A stretch of DNA of 27,662 bases from CAZXMB01 sp964641715 (GCA_964641715.1 CAZXMB010000012.1:1-27662); one strand, 5' to 3'. Numbered from the stretch's first letter, positions 1-8,045 are shown. A program made the numbers and translations. The notes: generated by a model not told the origin, from the sequence alone.

Positions 1-14
1 TCGATAACCCATAG

Positions 15-35
15 ATCCTGAAACAAGTTCAGGAT
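15..35. repeat. Short perfect palindrome (REP-like scrap)
   Basis: An 8-bp perfect inverted repeat, ATCCTGAA at 15-22 and TTCAGGAT at 28-35, is separated by the 5-nt loop ACAAG. The motif resembles the core of small dispersed palindromic elements seen between genes in many bacteria. It sits at the window edge, so the element may continue to the left. There is no T-run after the stem, so it does not look like an intrinsic terminator. Confidence 0.5.
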
Positions 36-68
36 GACGATTACGGATTATGGTATTAAGCGGTGGAT

Positions 69-97
69 TTGTAAATTAAGTGGATTTATGATAAAGT
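69..97 (+). promoter_or_regulatory. Weak sigma70-type promoter candidate
   Basis: A -35 candidate TTGTAA (69-74) and a -10 candidate TAAAGT (92-97) are spaced by 17 nt, each matching 4 of 6 consensus positions. It lies about 50 bp before the start of the sensor-kinase-like gene. The region is AT-rich, so a chance match is possible. Confidence 0.3.
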
Positions 98-146
98 TTA
101 AAATATTCAATGGGCTCGAAATTGATCAAAAGGTGAGGTGATTAAA

Positions 147-998
147 ATGATAGAGCCATTTTATGACATGGAAAAAGAGAAGAGAGACCTCCGTTCAATA
201 TTGGACCAGAGGGCAAAAGAATCGCTTGCATCGATCAAGAGGATCCTCTCTGAAGAAAAGGAAGGTTCTTTCCTTTTTCCCCTTCTGATCGAACTGATCG
301 GACGGGTGGAGGGATCGCTCGAATTCATCAAGAAGTTATCTCAACTCGCAAGGGGTAAATTCAGCGATAAGATCTTCGGGGAACATTTTAATCAGGTCGT
401 GGCTGAAGAAATTGAAAAGATCGATTCCTTGCTGGATAATGTCCTCAATTATATTAAAGTCAATTTTACCGTTCAGAAGGTTGATACCATTCATGTGTTG
501 ATCGAGGAGGCCATCAAGAAGAATCAATCCAGGCTCGCCGGGAAGAAAGTTCACGTGCTTAAAAAATTTGAGAAGGGCCTGCCGGAAACCATCGTCCCTG
601 ATGAGCATCTGAGATATATGTTATGTTCCATTCTTCAATATGCCCTGGTGCTGGTGCCTGAGGATGGGAGTGTCGGGTTTGCCACAAGGTCCTTTACGCC
701 TCAGAAGGAAATCGCTGAGGGCCTGGGCTCTTTACAGAGGGATGGAAAGTATATTGAGATCTCTGTTCTTTTCAACGGGTATAAGAAAACCAAAGAGAGA
801 ATGGGGGCCATCTTTCAAATGCCCTTCTCACAGGAAGAAGAAGGATTGGACTTTGAATTAAGGCTGGTCGACGAGATTGCCAGAAGGCATCAGGGGATGA
901 TGAAGTTCGAACCGGATGTCCAAAAGGGAAGGACACTGCTCTCTCTCATCCTTCCCATGGAGAGGAGAAAGGTCGTCTATTATCAGTCGGTCGGTTAA
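147..998 (+). CDS. Degenerate histidine-kinase-like protein (no phosphoacceptor His)
   Basis: The 283-aa soluble protein has the outline of a sensor kinase core. It has a helical hairpin like a HisKA dimerisation domain (about residues 40-110, with the ERINRL-type second helix seen as EIEKIDSLLDNVLNYIKV). An HATPase-like domain follows (about 145-275), ending in a strand typical of GRTLLSLILP. The usual H-E-x-x-N/P phosphoacceptor is replaced by a G-R-V-E-G stretch, the N-box Asn is not present, and no DxGxG box is visible. It is therefore probably catalytically dead: a signalling scaffold or a partner of another kinase. ATG 147 is chosen over GTG 138 because AGGTGAGG (131-138) sits at proper distance from 147. 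No response regulator is in the window; a partner could lie upstream of it. Family assignment is by pattern, moderately sure. Confidence 0.6.
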   Translation: MIEPFYDMEKEKRDLRSILDQRAKESLASIKRILSEEKEGSFLFPLLIELIGRVEGSLEFIKKLSQLARGKFSDKIFGEHFNQVVAEEIEKIDSLLDNVLNYIKVNFTVQKVDTIHVLIEEAIKKNQSRLAGKKVHVLKKFEKGLPETIVPDEHLRYMLCSILQYALVLVPEDGSVGFATRSFTPQKEIAEGLGSLQRDGKYIEISVLFNGYKKTKERMGAIFQMPFSQEEEGLDFELRLVDEIARRHQGMMKFEPDVQKGRTLLSLILPMERRKVVYYQSVG

Positions 999-1118
999 AT
1001 GATCGTGAGTTTCTTCCTCACTTCTTTTTATTAAGATTTTCTACACCATTCCTGCGTTGTACCTTTTTAGGTCCATGGTCTGCCGGATCGTAAAATTCCA
1101 CCGCTTGGGTGAAGCCAT

Positions 1119-1150
1119 ACTCAAAAAATATCTTTTGAGTTGACTTTTTA
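1119..1150 (+). terminator. Possible weak intrinsic terminator
   Basis: An 8-bp perfect stem (1119-1126 with 1133-1140, 6-nt loop) is followed ten bases later by a run of five T (1145-1149). The stem is AT-rich, so termination strength is doubtful. It is placed about 120 bp after the sensor-like gene. Confidence 0.3.
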
Positions 1151-1222
1151 CCAAGGCTGTAATAATTCTCTCAAACGGATGAATCGAGGGCTTAAAGACA
1201 GCGATGAACAGTGTATGATAAA

Positions 1223-1271
1223 CGATAAACGATGAACCATGAACCATGAACGATGAACCATGAACCATGAA
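1223..1271. repeat. Tandem heptamer array, seven units
   Basis: Seven contiguous 7-bp units read CGATAAA, CGATGAA, CCATGAA, CCATGAA, CGATGAA, CCATGAA, CCATGAA. They run to within about 20 bp of the ATG chosen for the next gene. Because the period is not a multiple of three it is unlikely to be coding. Different heptamers recur in two other spacers (15247-15267 and 19407-19427). Confidence 0.85.
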
Positions 1272-1292
1272 CAGAGTAAGACGAGACCTGTA

Positions 1293-2247
1293 ATGAATAG
1301 AGGATTTAAGGGATTAGAAGAAAGGGTTCTTTCAAAGAATCTCTGCACGGCCTGTGGAGCCTGCCTCTCACTCTGCCCTTACCTCTGTTCATGGAAAGGG
1401 ATGGTAGCGAAACTCGATACCTGCAATCTCGAAGAAGGGCGGTGCTATGCCTACTGCCCGCGGACTGAGGTAAACCCGAACGAAACCTATAGAGCTGTTT
1501 TCGGAAAAGATTATGATGAAATTGAATTGGGTCCAACGCTTAAGATCTTGATGGGGCGGGCCAAACGTCCGGCCTTCATCAGGAAGGGTCAAACAGGCGG
1601 GGTGGTCTCTTCGCTCGTCGACTTTGCCATGAAAGATCAAATAATCCAATCTGCTTTGCTCACATACCGGAATAAGAATCTCATCCCTGCGGGGAAGATC
1701 ATCTCAAAACGCAAGGATATCTTAACCTGTGCAGGTTCGAGTTATATCTCCGGCCCCACCCTCGAATCCTTTAATCAGGGATCCTGGAAAGGGAAAATCG
1801 GAATCGTCGGTTTGCCCTGTCAGGTGCTTGCACTGGCGAGGATGAGAGCTTCTTCCCTGGAGAAGAAAACTCCCATTGAACAAATCGGTCTTGTCATCGG
1901 CCTCTTTTGCACCTGGGCGCTCGATCACAGACCGTTTCTTGCTTTTTTAAATCAGGCGACAGGAGATCACCCCATTCAAAAGCTGAACATNNNNNNNNNN
2001 NNNNNNNNNNNNNNNNNNNNNNNNNNNNNNNNNNNNNNNNNNNNNNNNNNNNNNNNNNNNNNNNNNNNNNNNNNNNNNNNNNNNNNNNNNGGATCATCTG
2101 AATCACCTTAAAGAAGCCTCCCTCCTCAAGAAGAGAAGAGCCCTGGATGCGTTACAGGAGAAGGGTGGGATTGAAAAGGCTTACTTCACTCTCCCCGGCC
2201 GTTTGATCGAACGTATACTTTCGGAGACAGAGGGTATTTCACCATGA
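1293..2247 (+). CDS. FrhB/FdhB-like Fe-S flavoprotein (F420 hydrogenase beta family), interrupted by an assembly gap
   Basis: The N-terminus carries a ferredoxin-type cluster motif, CTACGACLSLCP, followed by further cysteines (CSWKGM, CNLEEGRCYAYCP). Next come the QTGGVVSSL and GLPCQVLAL stretches typical of the coenzyme F420 hydrogenase/dehydrogenase beta-subunit family. These proteins usually pass electrons between an FAD site and Fe-S partners. The 100-N gap (1991-2090) cuts the gene. After it, the frame beginning at 2092 stays open to TGA 2245-2247, overlapping the iorA ATG by 4 bp. The frame differs from that before the gap, which is expected if 100 N is a placeholder length. ATG 1293 is preferred to in-frame ATG 1260, which lies inside the heptamer array. 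The position suggests an electron-transfer partner for IorAB (inference); the true electron acceptor is unknown. Confidence 0.8.
1991..2090. other. Assembly gap (100 N)
   Basis: Exactly 100 undetermined bases, a usual placeholder for a scaffold gap of unknown size. It lies within the FrhB-like gene and shifts the apparent reading frame, so it should not be read as a real frameshift. Confidence 0.98.
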
Positions 2248-4154
2248 GTTCAGTTGCTCAAAATGCTCCCGGTAAAGTGGTCCTTTTGATGGGAAATGAG
2301 GCGATTGCCCGTGGAGCCCTTGAGGCAGGGGTGAAGGTCTGCGCCGCCTATCCGGGAAATCCATCCTCCGAGATCATCGGCACCCTCGCCGCCTTAGCTG
2401 AAGAGATGGGACTCCACGTGGAATGGTCGGTCAATGAAAAGGTGGCCCTGGAGGTGGCAGCGGCGGCCTCCCTGGCCGGGCTCAGAGGCCTCTGCGCAAT
2501 GAAGCAGAACGGGCTCAATGTGGCCTCTGACTTTCTTCTCAATCTTAATCTCACCGGATGCGGCGGAGGTCTGGTGATCGTTGTTGCTGACGATCCTGCG
2601 GGAGTCTCGTCGAGCAATGAGGAGGATTCCCGTATCTTTGCCAAATTGGGAGACCTCCCTCTCTTGGAACCTGGTCATTTTCAGGAAGCCAAAGAGATGA
2701 CCAGAATGGCCTTCGATCTCTCGGAACAGCTCGAGCTTCCTGTCCTGGTCAGAAGTGTGACCCGTGTTTCCCATGCCCGGGGTAATGTCTCCCTCGATGA
2801 ACTTCCCCGAACCCATCCAAAACCGAAATTCGAGACCTCCCGGCCCAGGCTTGCCCTGCCCGCAATGGCCAACCACCGAATCCTCCATCAAAAGCTCAGA
2901 AGAGCGAAAGAGATGTTCGAAGAGTCCTCCTTCAATTCTTACCAGGGACCGGATCAACCGGAGCTTATGATCATCACCAGCGGAAGCGGATATCTCTATT
3001 CTCTTGAGGCGGTAGACCACCTCCATCTTCAGGAAAGAGTCGGGGTCCTTAAGATCGGGACGACCTGGCCTTTGCCAGAGGAATTTGTTCTCCGGTCTCT
3101 CAAACGGTCAGAATGTTTTTTATTCATCGAGGAAGTGGATCCCTTTCTTGAGAACAATGTGAAGGAGCTCTTTGCCCAGAACTGTTTTGATCTGGGGGCC
3201 AAACGGTTCTTCGGGAAGGCAATCGGCACCCTGCCGGATGTGGGCGAGCTTAATCCGGAGATCGTCTTTTCAGCCATCCGGGCGCTTCTTTCTGTTGAGT
3301 ATCAGTCCAGGTCAGAAGAATATGGTGAGCGTGTTCATAAAGCGGTGAAGGAGCTCGGTCCGGCAAGACCACTCAGTTTCTGTCCGGGTTGTCCGCATCG
3401 GGCAACTTATTGGGCGATCAAGACGGCACTCGCAATGGATGGTCGGGAGGGCTTTGTCCTCGGGGATATCGGGTGTTACTCACTGGGAATGGGACCATCG
3501 GGATTTGGGCAGATGAAAACCCTTCATGCCATGGGTTCCGGCACCGGACTCGCCTCTGGTTTTGGCCAGCTTGAACGTTTTGGTCTTCAGCAGCCTGTAG
3601 TGGCTGTCTGCGGTGATTCAACTTTCTACCATGCAGCCATGCCAGCCCTTGCCAATGCCTATTATAATGGTTCCAACTTCCTTCTCCTTCTCTTAGATAA
3701 CCGTGCGACCGCCATGACAGGTTTTCAGCCCCACCCCGGCACAGGCACGAAGGCCACAGGCGAAGAGGCACCCATTATCGATATGAAAGCGGCCTGCGAG
3801 GTCTTCGGGGCCCATGTGGAGGTGGCGGATCCTTTCGAGGTGAAGAGGACAGCGGAGACGATCCTGAAACTCCTCGAGGAGAAGAGGGGAGTGAGGGTTC
3901 TGATCCTCAGACGGGAATGTGCCCTTCTAACGGGAAGGCGGCAGGAGAGAACTTTCCGCATCGAGGTTGATCCAGAGCGTTGCCTGGGAGAGAGTTGCGG
4001 CTGCAACCGTCTCTGCACCCGAGTCTTCAAGTGTCCCGGTCTGATGTGGGATCAGGTCGCTGGGAAGGCTCGTGTGGATGAAGCGATCTGCACAGCCTGC
4101 GGGGTATGTGCAGATATCTGCCCTGCATCAGCCATTAGGAAGGAGGCGGTTTAA
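2244..4154 (+). CDS. iorA: Indolepyruvate ferredoxin oxidoreductase, alpha subunit
   Basis: The 636-aa protein catalyses, with IorB, the CoA-dependent oxidative decarboxylation of indole-3-pyruvate and other aryl-pyruvates to aryl-acetyl-CoA, CO2 and reduced ferredoxin, in the cytoplasm under anaerobic conditions. Residues 1-180 hold the pyrimidine-binding half (AAYPGNPSSE near 34, the VNEKVALE Glu near 64). The motif CPGCPHR is at 380-386. The thiamine diphosphate domain has GDIGCYSLG (407-415), GDST (457-460) and the metal/TPP loop ending DNRATAMTG (485-493). The C-terminus is a two-cluster ferredoxin domain with CTACGVCADICP (616-627) and an upstream cysteine set (580, 585, 587, 591, 597). 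Length matches the family (about 600-640). The ATG overlaps the stop of the FrhB-like gene, and the stop abuts iorB directly, so the three are surely co-translated. Confidence 0.96.
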   Translation: MSSVAQNAPGKVVLLMGNEAIARGALEAGVKVCAAYPGNPSSEIIGTLAALAEEMGLHVEWSVNEKVALEVAAAASLAGLRGLCAMKQNGLNVASDFLLNLNLTGCGGGLVIVVADDPAGVSSSNEEDSRIFAKLGDLPLLEPGHFQEAKEMTRMAFDLSEQLELPVLVRSVTRVSHARGNVSLDELPRTHPKPKFETSRPRLALPAMANHRILHQKLRRAKEMFEESSFNSYQGPDQPELMIITSGSGYLYSLEAVDHLHLQERVGVLKIGTTWPLPEEFVLRSLKRSECFLFIEEVDPFLENNVKELFAQNCFDLGAKRFFGKAIGTLPDVGELNPEIVFSAIRALLSVEYQSRSEEYGERVHKAVKELGPARPLSFCPGCPHRATYWAIKTALAMDGREGFVLGDIGCYSLGMGPSGFGQMKTLHAMGSGTGLASGFGQLERFGLQQPVVAVCGDSTFYHAAMPALANAYYNGSNFLLLLLDNRATAMTGFQPHPGTGTKATGEEAPIIDMKAACEVFGAHVEVADPFEVKRTAETILKLLEEKRGVRVLILRRECALLTGRRQERTFRIEVDPERCLGESCGCNRLCTRVFKCPGLMWDQVAGKARVDEAICTACGVCADICPASAIRKEAV

Positions 4155-4769
4155 ATGCTCCTTTCAAAAGACCCCTTTAATGTGATTATTGGTGGAGTGG
4201 GCGGGCAGGGCAATGTCCTGGCTTCCAAGATTCTGGGTGAGATGCTTCTCGCCCGGGGTTATGTGATCACCATTGGAGAGACCTATGGAGCCTCACAGCG
4301 GGGAGGTTCAGTGATGAGCCACCTCCGAGTTTCGGCGAAAGGCCCCTTTTCCCCTCTGATCCCGGAAGGGAAAGCGGATCTGCTCATCGCACTCGAGCCG
4401 GCAGAGGGGTTGAGAATCCTTGACGTCTATGGCTATGGCGGAGTAATGGTCCTCCTCAATACAAGGCCCATCCATTCCATTGATGTGATCTCCGGGGATG
4501 CCAGTTATCCGGAGCTCTCCTGGGTGATTGCCAGGATCCGGGAGCTCAGCAGGAAGATGTGGGCATTCAATGCCACAGAGATTGCCCTTGAGATGGGGAA
4601 TCCTCTCTTCTCCAATATCATCATGCTGGGAGCCCTCTCTGCGATTGAAGTCCTGCCCATTGACCGGGAGATATTTGAACAGGTCATCAAAGAGATTCTC
4701 CCGTCTAAAATGTTTGAAGAGAATATGAAGGCGTTTGATCGGGGAAGGGAGGCCATCAGGGAACTTTAG
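4155..4769 (+). CDS. iorB: Indolepyruvate ferredoxin oxidoreductase, beta subunit
   Basis: This 204-aa protein is the gamma-type domain of the pyruvate:ferredoxin oxidoreductase superfamily. It shows the family's glycine-rich start IIGGVGGQGNVLASKIL (about residues 11-27), ETYGASQRGGSVMSHLR (about 42-58) and the EPAEGLRI stretch. It forms the heteromer with IorA and helps bind CoA and hold the active site. The ATG follows the iorA TAA with no intervening base, and the ribosome-binding site AGGAGG lies inside the iorA 3' end (4139-4145). A small inverted repeat after the stop (4800-4819) may end the operon. Length is normal for the family (about 190-210 aa). Confidence 0.94.
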   Translation: MLLSKDPFNVIIGGVGGQGNVLASKILGEMLLARGYVITIGETYGASQRGGSVMSHLRVSAKGPFSPLIPEGKADLLIALEPAEGLRILDVYGYGGVMVLLNTRPIHSIDVISGDASYPELSWVIARIRELSRKMWAFNATEIALEMGNPLFSNIIMLGALSAIEVLPIDREIFEQVIKEILPSKMFEENMKAFDRGREAIREL

Positions 4770-4799
4770 AGTCTCCGGGCTGAGGCGAGGGTGAGGATG

Positions 4800-4822
4800 A
4801 ATGAAGGGTCATCTTCATTTTT
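4800..4822. terminator. Possible bidirectional terminator between convergent genes
   Basis: A 7-bp inverted repeat, AATGAAG (4800-4806) and CTTCATT (4813-4819) with a 6-nt loop, is followed by T residues on the plus strand. It lies between the convergent iorB and isomerase genes and overlaps the latter's stop codon. The stem is weak, so this is tentative. Confidence 0.4.
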
Positions 4823-5666
4823 CTGCCAATCCCTTTAGAATTGTTTTCAGGTATCCGATACTCCGGCTGGCAATCGTCTGAGGATCAGGATCGAACCGAA
4901 AGACCTCGACGGAGATATATCCCCTGTACCCATTTTTCATCAGTGTTCTCAACACGGGAAGAAACTCGGTTTCTCCAAAGCCCGGTCCCATCCCATTTGC
5001 ATCATTGACATGAACATGCCGAAGATATCCTGACTCCAGGGCCCTGATCAGCGCTCCGGTCAACGATTTCTCCGAGGCAGAGGCGCTTCTGCAATCAAAG
5101 ACCATCTTAAAATTGGGATGCCTGATCTCCTTGACCAGTCGGACCGCCTCTTCGACCGTGTTGATGAAATTGGTTAAGGCAGGGGCAAGGGGCTCAATAC
5201 AGTAGATCACGTTTCTCTGCTGGGCGGCCTTAAGGCTCACCCTGAAGGTCTCTTTGGCATAATCCCATGAGTCTTTCGCATTCCATCCCTCCTGGATCGT
5301 TCTCTGATGCGGTGAGCCGTGGACCAAAATTTTGCCTCCGAGATCCGCACAGAAATGGATGAGCGCTTCGATATACTCCTGGGTCTGGATGCGGATGAAT
5401 TCATCCGGATGATTGATATAGAGGCCCTCAGGTTTCAGAAGAAGCCAGTGGAGCCCGATAATTTCAATTCCATTCTCCTCTGCGGCGAGACGGATTTCCT
5501 TTCTTCTCTTCGAGGAGATTTCGGTGACAGAGTCAGCGAGGGTGAAGGGTGCGATCTCCACCCCGTCATAGCCCAGTTTGGCAATGTACTCAAAGACCTT
5601 TTCGATAGGCCATCCCTGGAAAAGCTCATTGCAGATGGAGATCTTGATGGAGTTCTTCTCAGCCAT
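4815..5666 (-). CDS. Sugar-phosphate isomerase/epimerase-like TIM-barrel protein
   Basis: The 283-aa protein belongs to the xylose-isomerase-like/AP-endonuclease-2 TIM-barrel superfamily. It shows the expected strand starts (ISICNELF, GYDGVEIAP near 33-40, GLHWLLLKPEG near 71-81). A plausible metal-binding quartet as in D-tagatose 3-epimerase relatives is visible: Glu158 (CIEPL), Asp191 (FDCRS), His217 (RHVHVND) and Glu254 (SVEVF). Such enzymes interconvert ketoses or related polyols through a divalent metal; the substrate cannot be told from sequence. The gene starts inside the 3' end of the transaldolase-like gene (8-bp overlap), so the two products are made together and probably act in one short sugar pathway. 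Superfamily assignment is firm, the reaction is not. Confidence 0.85.
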   Translation of the reverse strand: MAEKNSIKISICNELFQGWPIEKVFEYIAKLGYDGVEIAPFTLADSVTEISSKRRKEIRLAAEENGIEIIGLHWLLLKPEGLYINHPDEFIRIQTQEYIEALIHFCADLGGKILVHGSPHQRTIQEGWNAKDSWDYAKETFRVSLKAAQQRNVIYCIEPLAPALTNFINTVEEAVRLVKEIRHPNFKMVFDCRSASASEKSLTGALIRALESGYLRHVHVNDANGMGPGFGETEFLPVLRTLMKNGYRGYISVEVFRFDPDPQTIASRSIGYLKTILKGLAEK

Positions 5667-7935
5667 ATTTTTTCAATCCTTTCTTTTTGGAAGGTTTCTT
5701 TCCTGAAAGGTTCTTCAGAAGGCCGATTATCTCTTTCTGAAAGGTGTCATAGGCTCCTTTGAATTCAGAGAGGGTTTTTTCCACAGGACCGAAATGGAGC
5801 CAATCCGACGGGAGGAGACCTCCGAGACCGAAATCTCCCGGGATACCCGCTCTCGTGAAGACCTCTGCCAGTTCGGGATTGATCTCGTAAGCCTTTCTGA
5901 AGTCGTCCATCCGGTCCAGTAGGGTGAGAACTTCGTCCGGAAAGGTCTTCATGATGGATTCCTGAAAGGCATTGAGTTGAAACTTGGGGTCCTCTGCCAT
6001 CCTTCTCACATTCTCCTGATGGTCCGGGAATTCGGTGTGAACCAGATTTCTGGAGGAGAGGGTCCAGAAGGTATCGAAGGGCTTCCGTTTGGAGGCAGGG
6101 AGGTAGTGGATACGGTTCAGGATGAAACCGGCCTGTTCACGGGTAATTCCCTTCTCCCGGATCAAAAAGTTCACCCACTTTCCCCGGTTTTCATCACTGA
6201 AGAAGATCGACCAGACCTTCCGGGCAACAAGAGTCCCTGATTTTTCAATGGCATCCTCCTGGTCTCGAAGGGATTCCTTGGAAGCAATATCCTTTAATGC
6301 ATCCATAATGGGTTCATTGATGATTTTTTGACCATGGCTGTATCGGGTTGCATTCCAGACTTTCTCTTCATAGGTCTTCGCTCTGGAGACCTTCTCCTTT
6401 GTTCCATTGGCCTCTGAGAGCTGCTCGATCTTCCGGGTGGCTCTTGGTTCACCGATCTTATCTTTTAGCTCGCTGAAGAGCTCTTCTAACCTCCTCTCTC
6501 TCAAATGGCTTTCGAGCCTTCCTCCCATATTGGTCATATAGAGCTGGGTCGGACGGATTCCCTTCCGGATCGTTTCTGCCATCCCTTCCATCTCTTCGAG
6601 GATCAGGGTGGCCTCCTGGCTGACGCTGAAATCAACGGTAATATTTGAACCGAAACCGAAGGAATTGATCCTCCGTGTGATGGTCCTGGAAGAAGGAGTT
6701 GTTGCAGCCACCTTGATGACCAGATTGGGCCTCCCTCTCTCGACCTCCATCCGGTAGCCTGAGAGCAGGTAACGGTCATAGAGGTCAAGGTTTTCAGAGG
6801 CCAGGGAGAAAGCAAGAAAGACGTCTCGGATGCTCTCCTCAACGAGATGGGCAATGTTGGGGTTAAGCTGAAAACTGACGACACCCCCTCCGGAGGCCTC
6901 TCTGAGGTTAAAGAAGACAGGCCGAAAGACATGAAGATTATCCCAGAGCGCTAAAAGCGTAGCAAAGAGGGTGATCTCCTCTGCGTATTTCGAAGGATTG
7001 ACGGACCAATGCTTGAAGTTTGGGTGCTTTCTCACTTCCTCACGAAAGGTCTCTATGAGAGAAGGATCATCCTGATAGGCCCTTGCTGCAAGGACCGGAT
7101 TGGTTGAGACCTGCTCATAACCTAAATGCCTGAGCCACCTCAGGCCGATGGCATAGTCATTTCCGAATTTACAGATTCCCTGATGAACCATCCGGTAATA
7201 GATATTTCCGCTGATCTCCTTTTCCGCTCTTTTGAGAAATTCGGCAAGAATGTTTCGGTTAAAGTCCAGGCCTTCCTCAATACGGGAGGCTGTCTTTGCC
7301 ACCATGCTATTGCCTTTCTGAACCGTTTTCATTCTGAAGAGCCATTTCCTGATGACTGCCTGGGCGACCGAAAATTCTCCCGCCTTCTTTTCGAGATCTT
7401 CCCACTCCTCCAGGGCATTGAGAATGTATCGGAGAGACTGAGCCTTTTCATCTTCGTTGAGCCATCTGCTCTCAAGGCCATAGAAGTTTAGCCCCATCTC
7501 GATCAGGACCTCATAGGCATACTGTCTGAGGTGAAGCTTTTGGTAAAAGGAGTCCGGAGAATCATGGAGGGCGGGTCTGGAGGCACCCAGTAGAATGTTA
7601 AGCCTTCTGATCAATCCTCCCACTGTTTTTGAAAGGATTCCGCTGATCTCCGGAAAGAGGAGGTGGTCTGCCGCTAAAGCGGTCTGCCCCCATTTCGTTA
7701 ACTCAAAGAGGTGGGCTGAATGATCATCCTTAATCGGCTTTCTTTCTTCAAGGGAGAGGGGTTGCGGATGGCTGGATTGAACGATCCGGTTGATGCGCTC
7801 TTGAGTTATCCCTCGCATAGACAGTCTCCTCTCTGGGCTCCAAGAAAATTTAAAGGAAAGAGTTTGATATCGAATGTGGGGGTTGATCTGGTTTCGTTCT
7901 ATTTTATCCGCATATTTTTTCATCGTGCTTTCCAT
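5659..7935 (-). CDS. Large transaldolase-like protein (758 aa)
   Basis: The central part (about residues 265-480) carries the order of motifs of the transaldolase family. These are QVSTNPVL (275-282; cf. TTNPSL), VVSFQLNPNIA (352-362; cf. VSTEVDARLS), LVIKVAATTPS (405-415, with Lys408 as the Schiff-base candidate) and NITVDFSVSQEA (431-442; cf. TLLFSxxQA). Classical transaldolases are about 215-390 aa. Here the domain is flanked by about 265 N-terminal, mostly helical residues and about 270 C-terminal residues, ending in a Lys-rich tail; I recognise neither flank. The Glu acid/base of TalB aligns with Gln356, as in fructose-6-phosphate aldolase. ATG 7935 is supported by GGAAGA just upstream and by a consensus promoter. 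The overlapping epimerase-like gene suggests a sugar-phosphate lyase or transferase step. Fold assignment is fairly sure, activity unknown. Confidence 0.7.
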   Translation of the reverse strand: MESTMKKYADKIERNQINPHIRYQTLSFKFSWSPERRLSMRGITQERINRIVQSSHPQPLSLEERKPIKDDHSAHLFELTKWGQTALAADHLLFPEISGILSKTVGGLIRRLNILLGASRPALHDSPDSFYQKLHLRQYAYEVLIEMGLNFYGLESRWLNEDEKAQSLRYILNALEEWEDLEKKAGEFSVAQAVIRKWLFRMKTVQKGNSMVAKTASRIEEGLDFNRNILAEFLKRAEKEISGNIYYRMVHQGICKFGNDYAIGLRWLRHLGYEQVSTNPVLAARAYQDDPSLIETFREEVRKHPNFKHWSVNPSKYAEEITLFATLLALWDNLHVFRPVFFNLREASGGGVVSFQLNPNIAHLVEESIRDVFLAFSLASENLDLYDRYLLSGYRMEVERGRPNLVIKVAATTPSSRTITRRINSFGFGSNITVDFSVSQEATLILEEMEGMAETIRKGIRPTQLYMTNMGGRLESHLRERRLEELFSELKDKIGEPRATRKIEQLSEANGTKEKVSRAKTYEEKVWNATRYSHGQKIINEPIMDALKDIASKESLRDQEDAIEKSGTLVARKVWSIFFSDENRGKWVNFLIREKGITREQAGFILNRIHYLPASKRKPFDTFWTLSSRNLVHTEFPDHQENVRRMAEDPKFQLNAFQESIMKTFPDEVLTLLDRMDDFRKAYEINPELAEVFTRAGIPGDFGLGGLLPSDWLHFGPVEKTLSEFKGAYDTFQKEIIGLLKNLSGKKPSKKKGLKKYG

Positions 7936-7964
7936 CGTGATCTCTTCCGGTCAAAGGTTGTCCC

Positions 7965-7994
7965 ATTATATCTCCTTGCATGTCAGGCTGTCAA
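7965..7994 (-). promoter_or_regulatory. Consensus sigma70-type promoter for the transaldolase-like operon
   Basis: Read on the minus strand, a perfect TTGACA (+ strand 7989-7994) and a perfect TATAAT (7965-7970) are separated by 18 nt. The start codon lies about 30 bp downstream. Both hexamers match the housekeeping consensus fully, making this the clearest promoter in the window. Confidence 0.75.
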
Positions 7995-8016
7995 TTTGAA
8001 CGGGCGACACTATTTC

Positions 8017-8045
8017 TTGATTTTTAATCCTATCTTCATCATAAT
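8017..8045 (+). promoter_or_regulatory. Promoter candidate for argS
   Basis: TTGATT (8017-8022) and CATAAT (8040-8045, 5 of 6 matches) are spaced by 17 nt. The expected transcript start would fall just before the AGGAGG (8056-8061), giving a very short leader. It is back-to-back with the opposite-strand promoter at 7965-7994. Confidence 0.5.

Larger units (their letters stand above)
999..1292. other. 294-bp intergenic spacer
   Basis: No convincing gene lies here; short reverse-strand open frames show no start signal or family pattern. It contains an 8-bp perfect hairpin, ACTCAAAA (1119-1126) with TTTTGAGT (1133-1140), followed by a short T-rich stretch that could act as a weak terminator for the upstream gene. 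A possible -35 TTGACT (1140-1145) lacks a good -10. The 3' end is a heptamer tandem array (1223-1271). Confidence 0.6.

Noticed and set aside
1223..1271. Possible CRISPR-like array
   Set aside because: The units are 7 bp and contiguous, without spacers; this is a simple tandem repeat.
2092..2111. Apparent frameshift and early stop in the FrhB-like gene
   Set aside because: It follows directly from the 100-N placeholder. The next frame is open to a stop that overlaps the iorA start, so a real frameshift is not needed.
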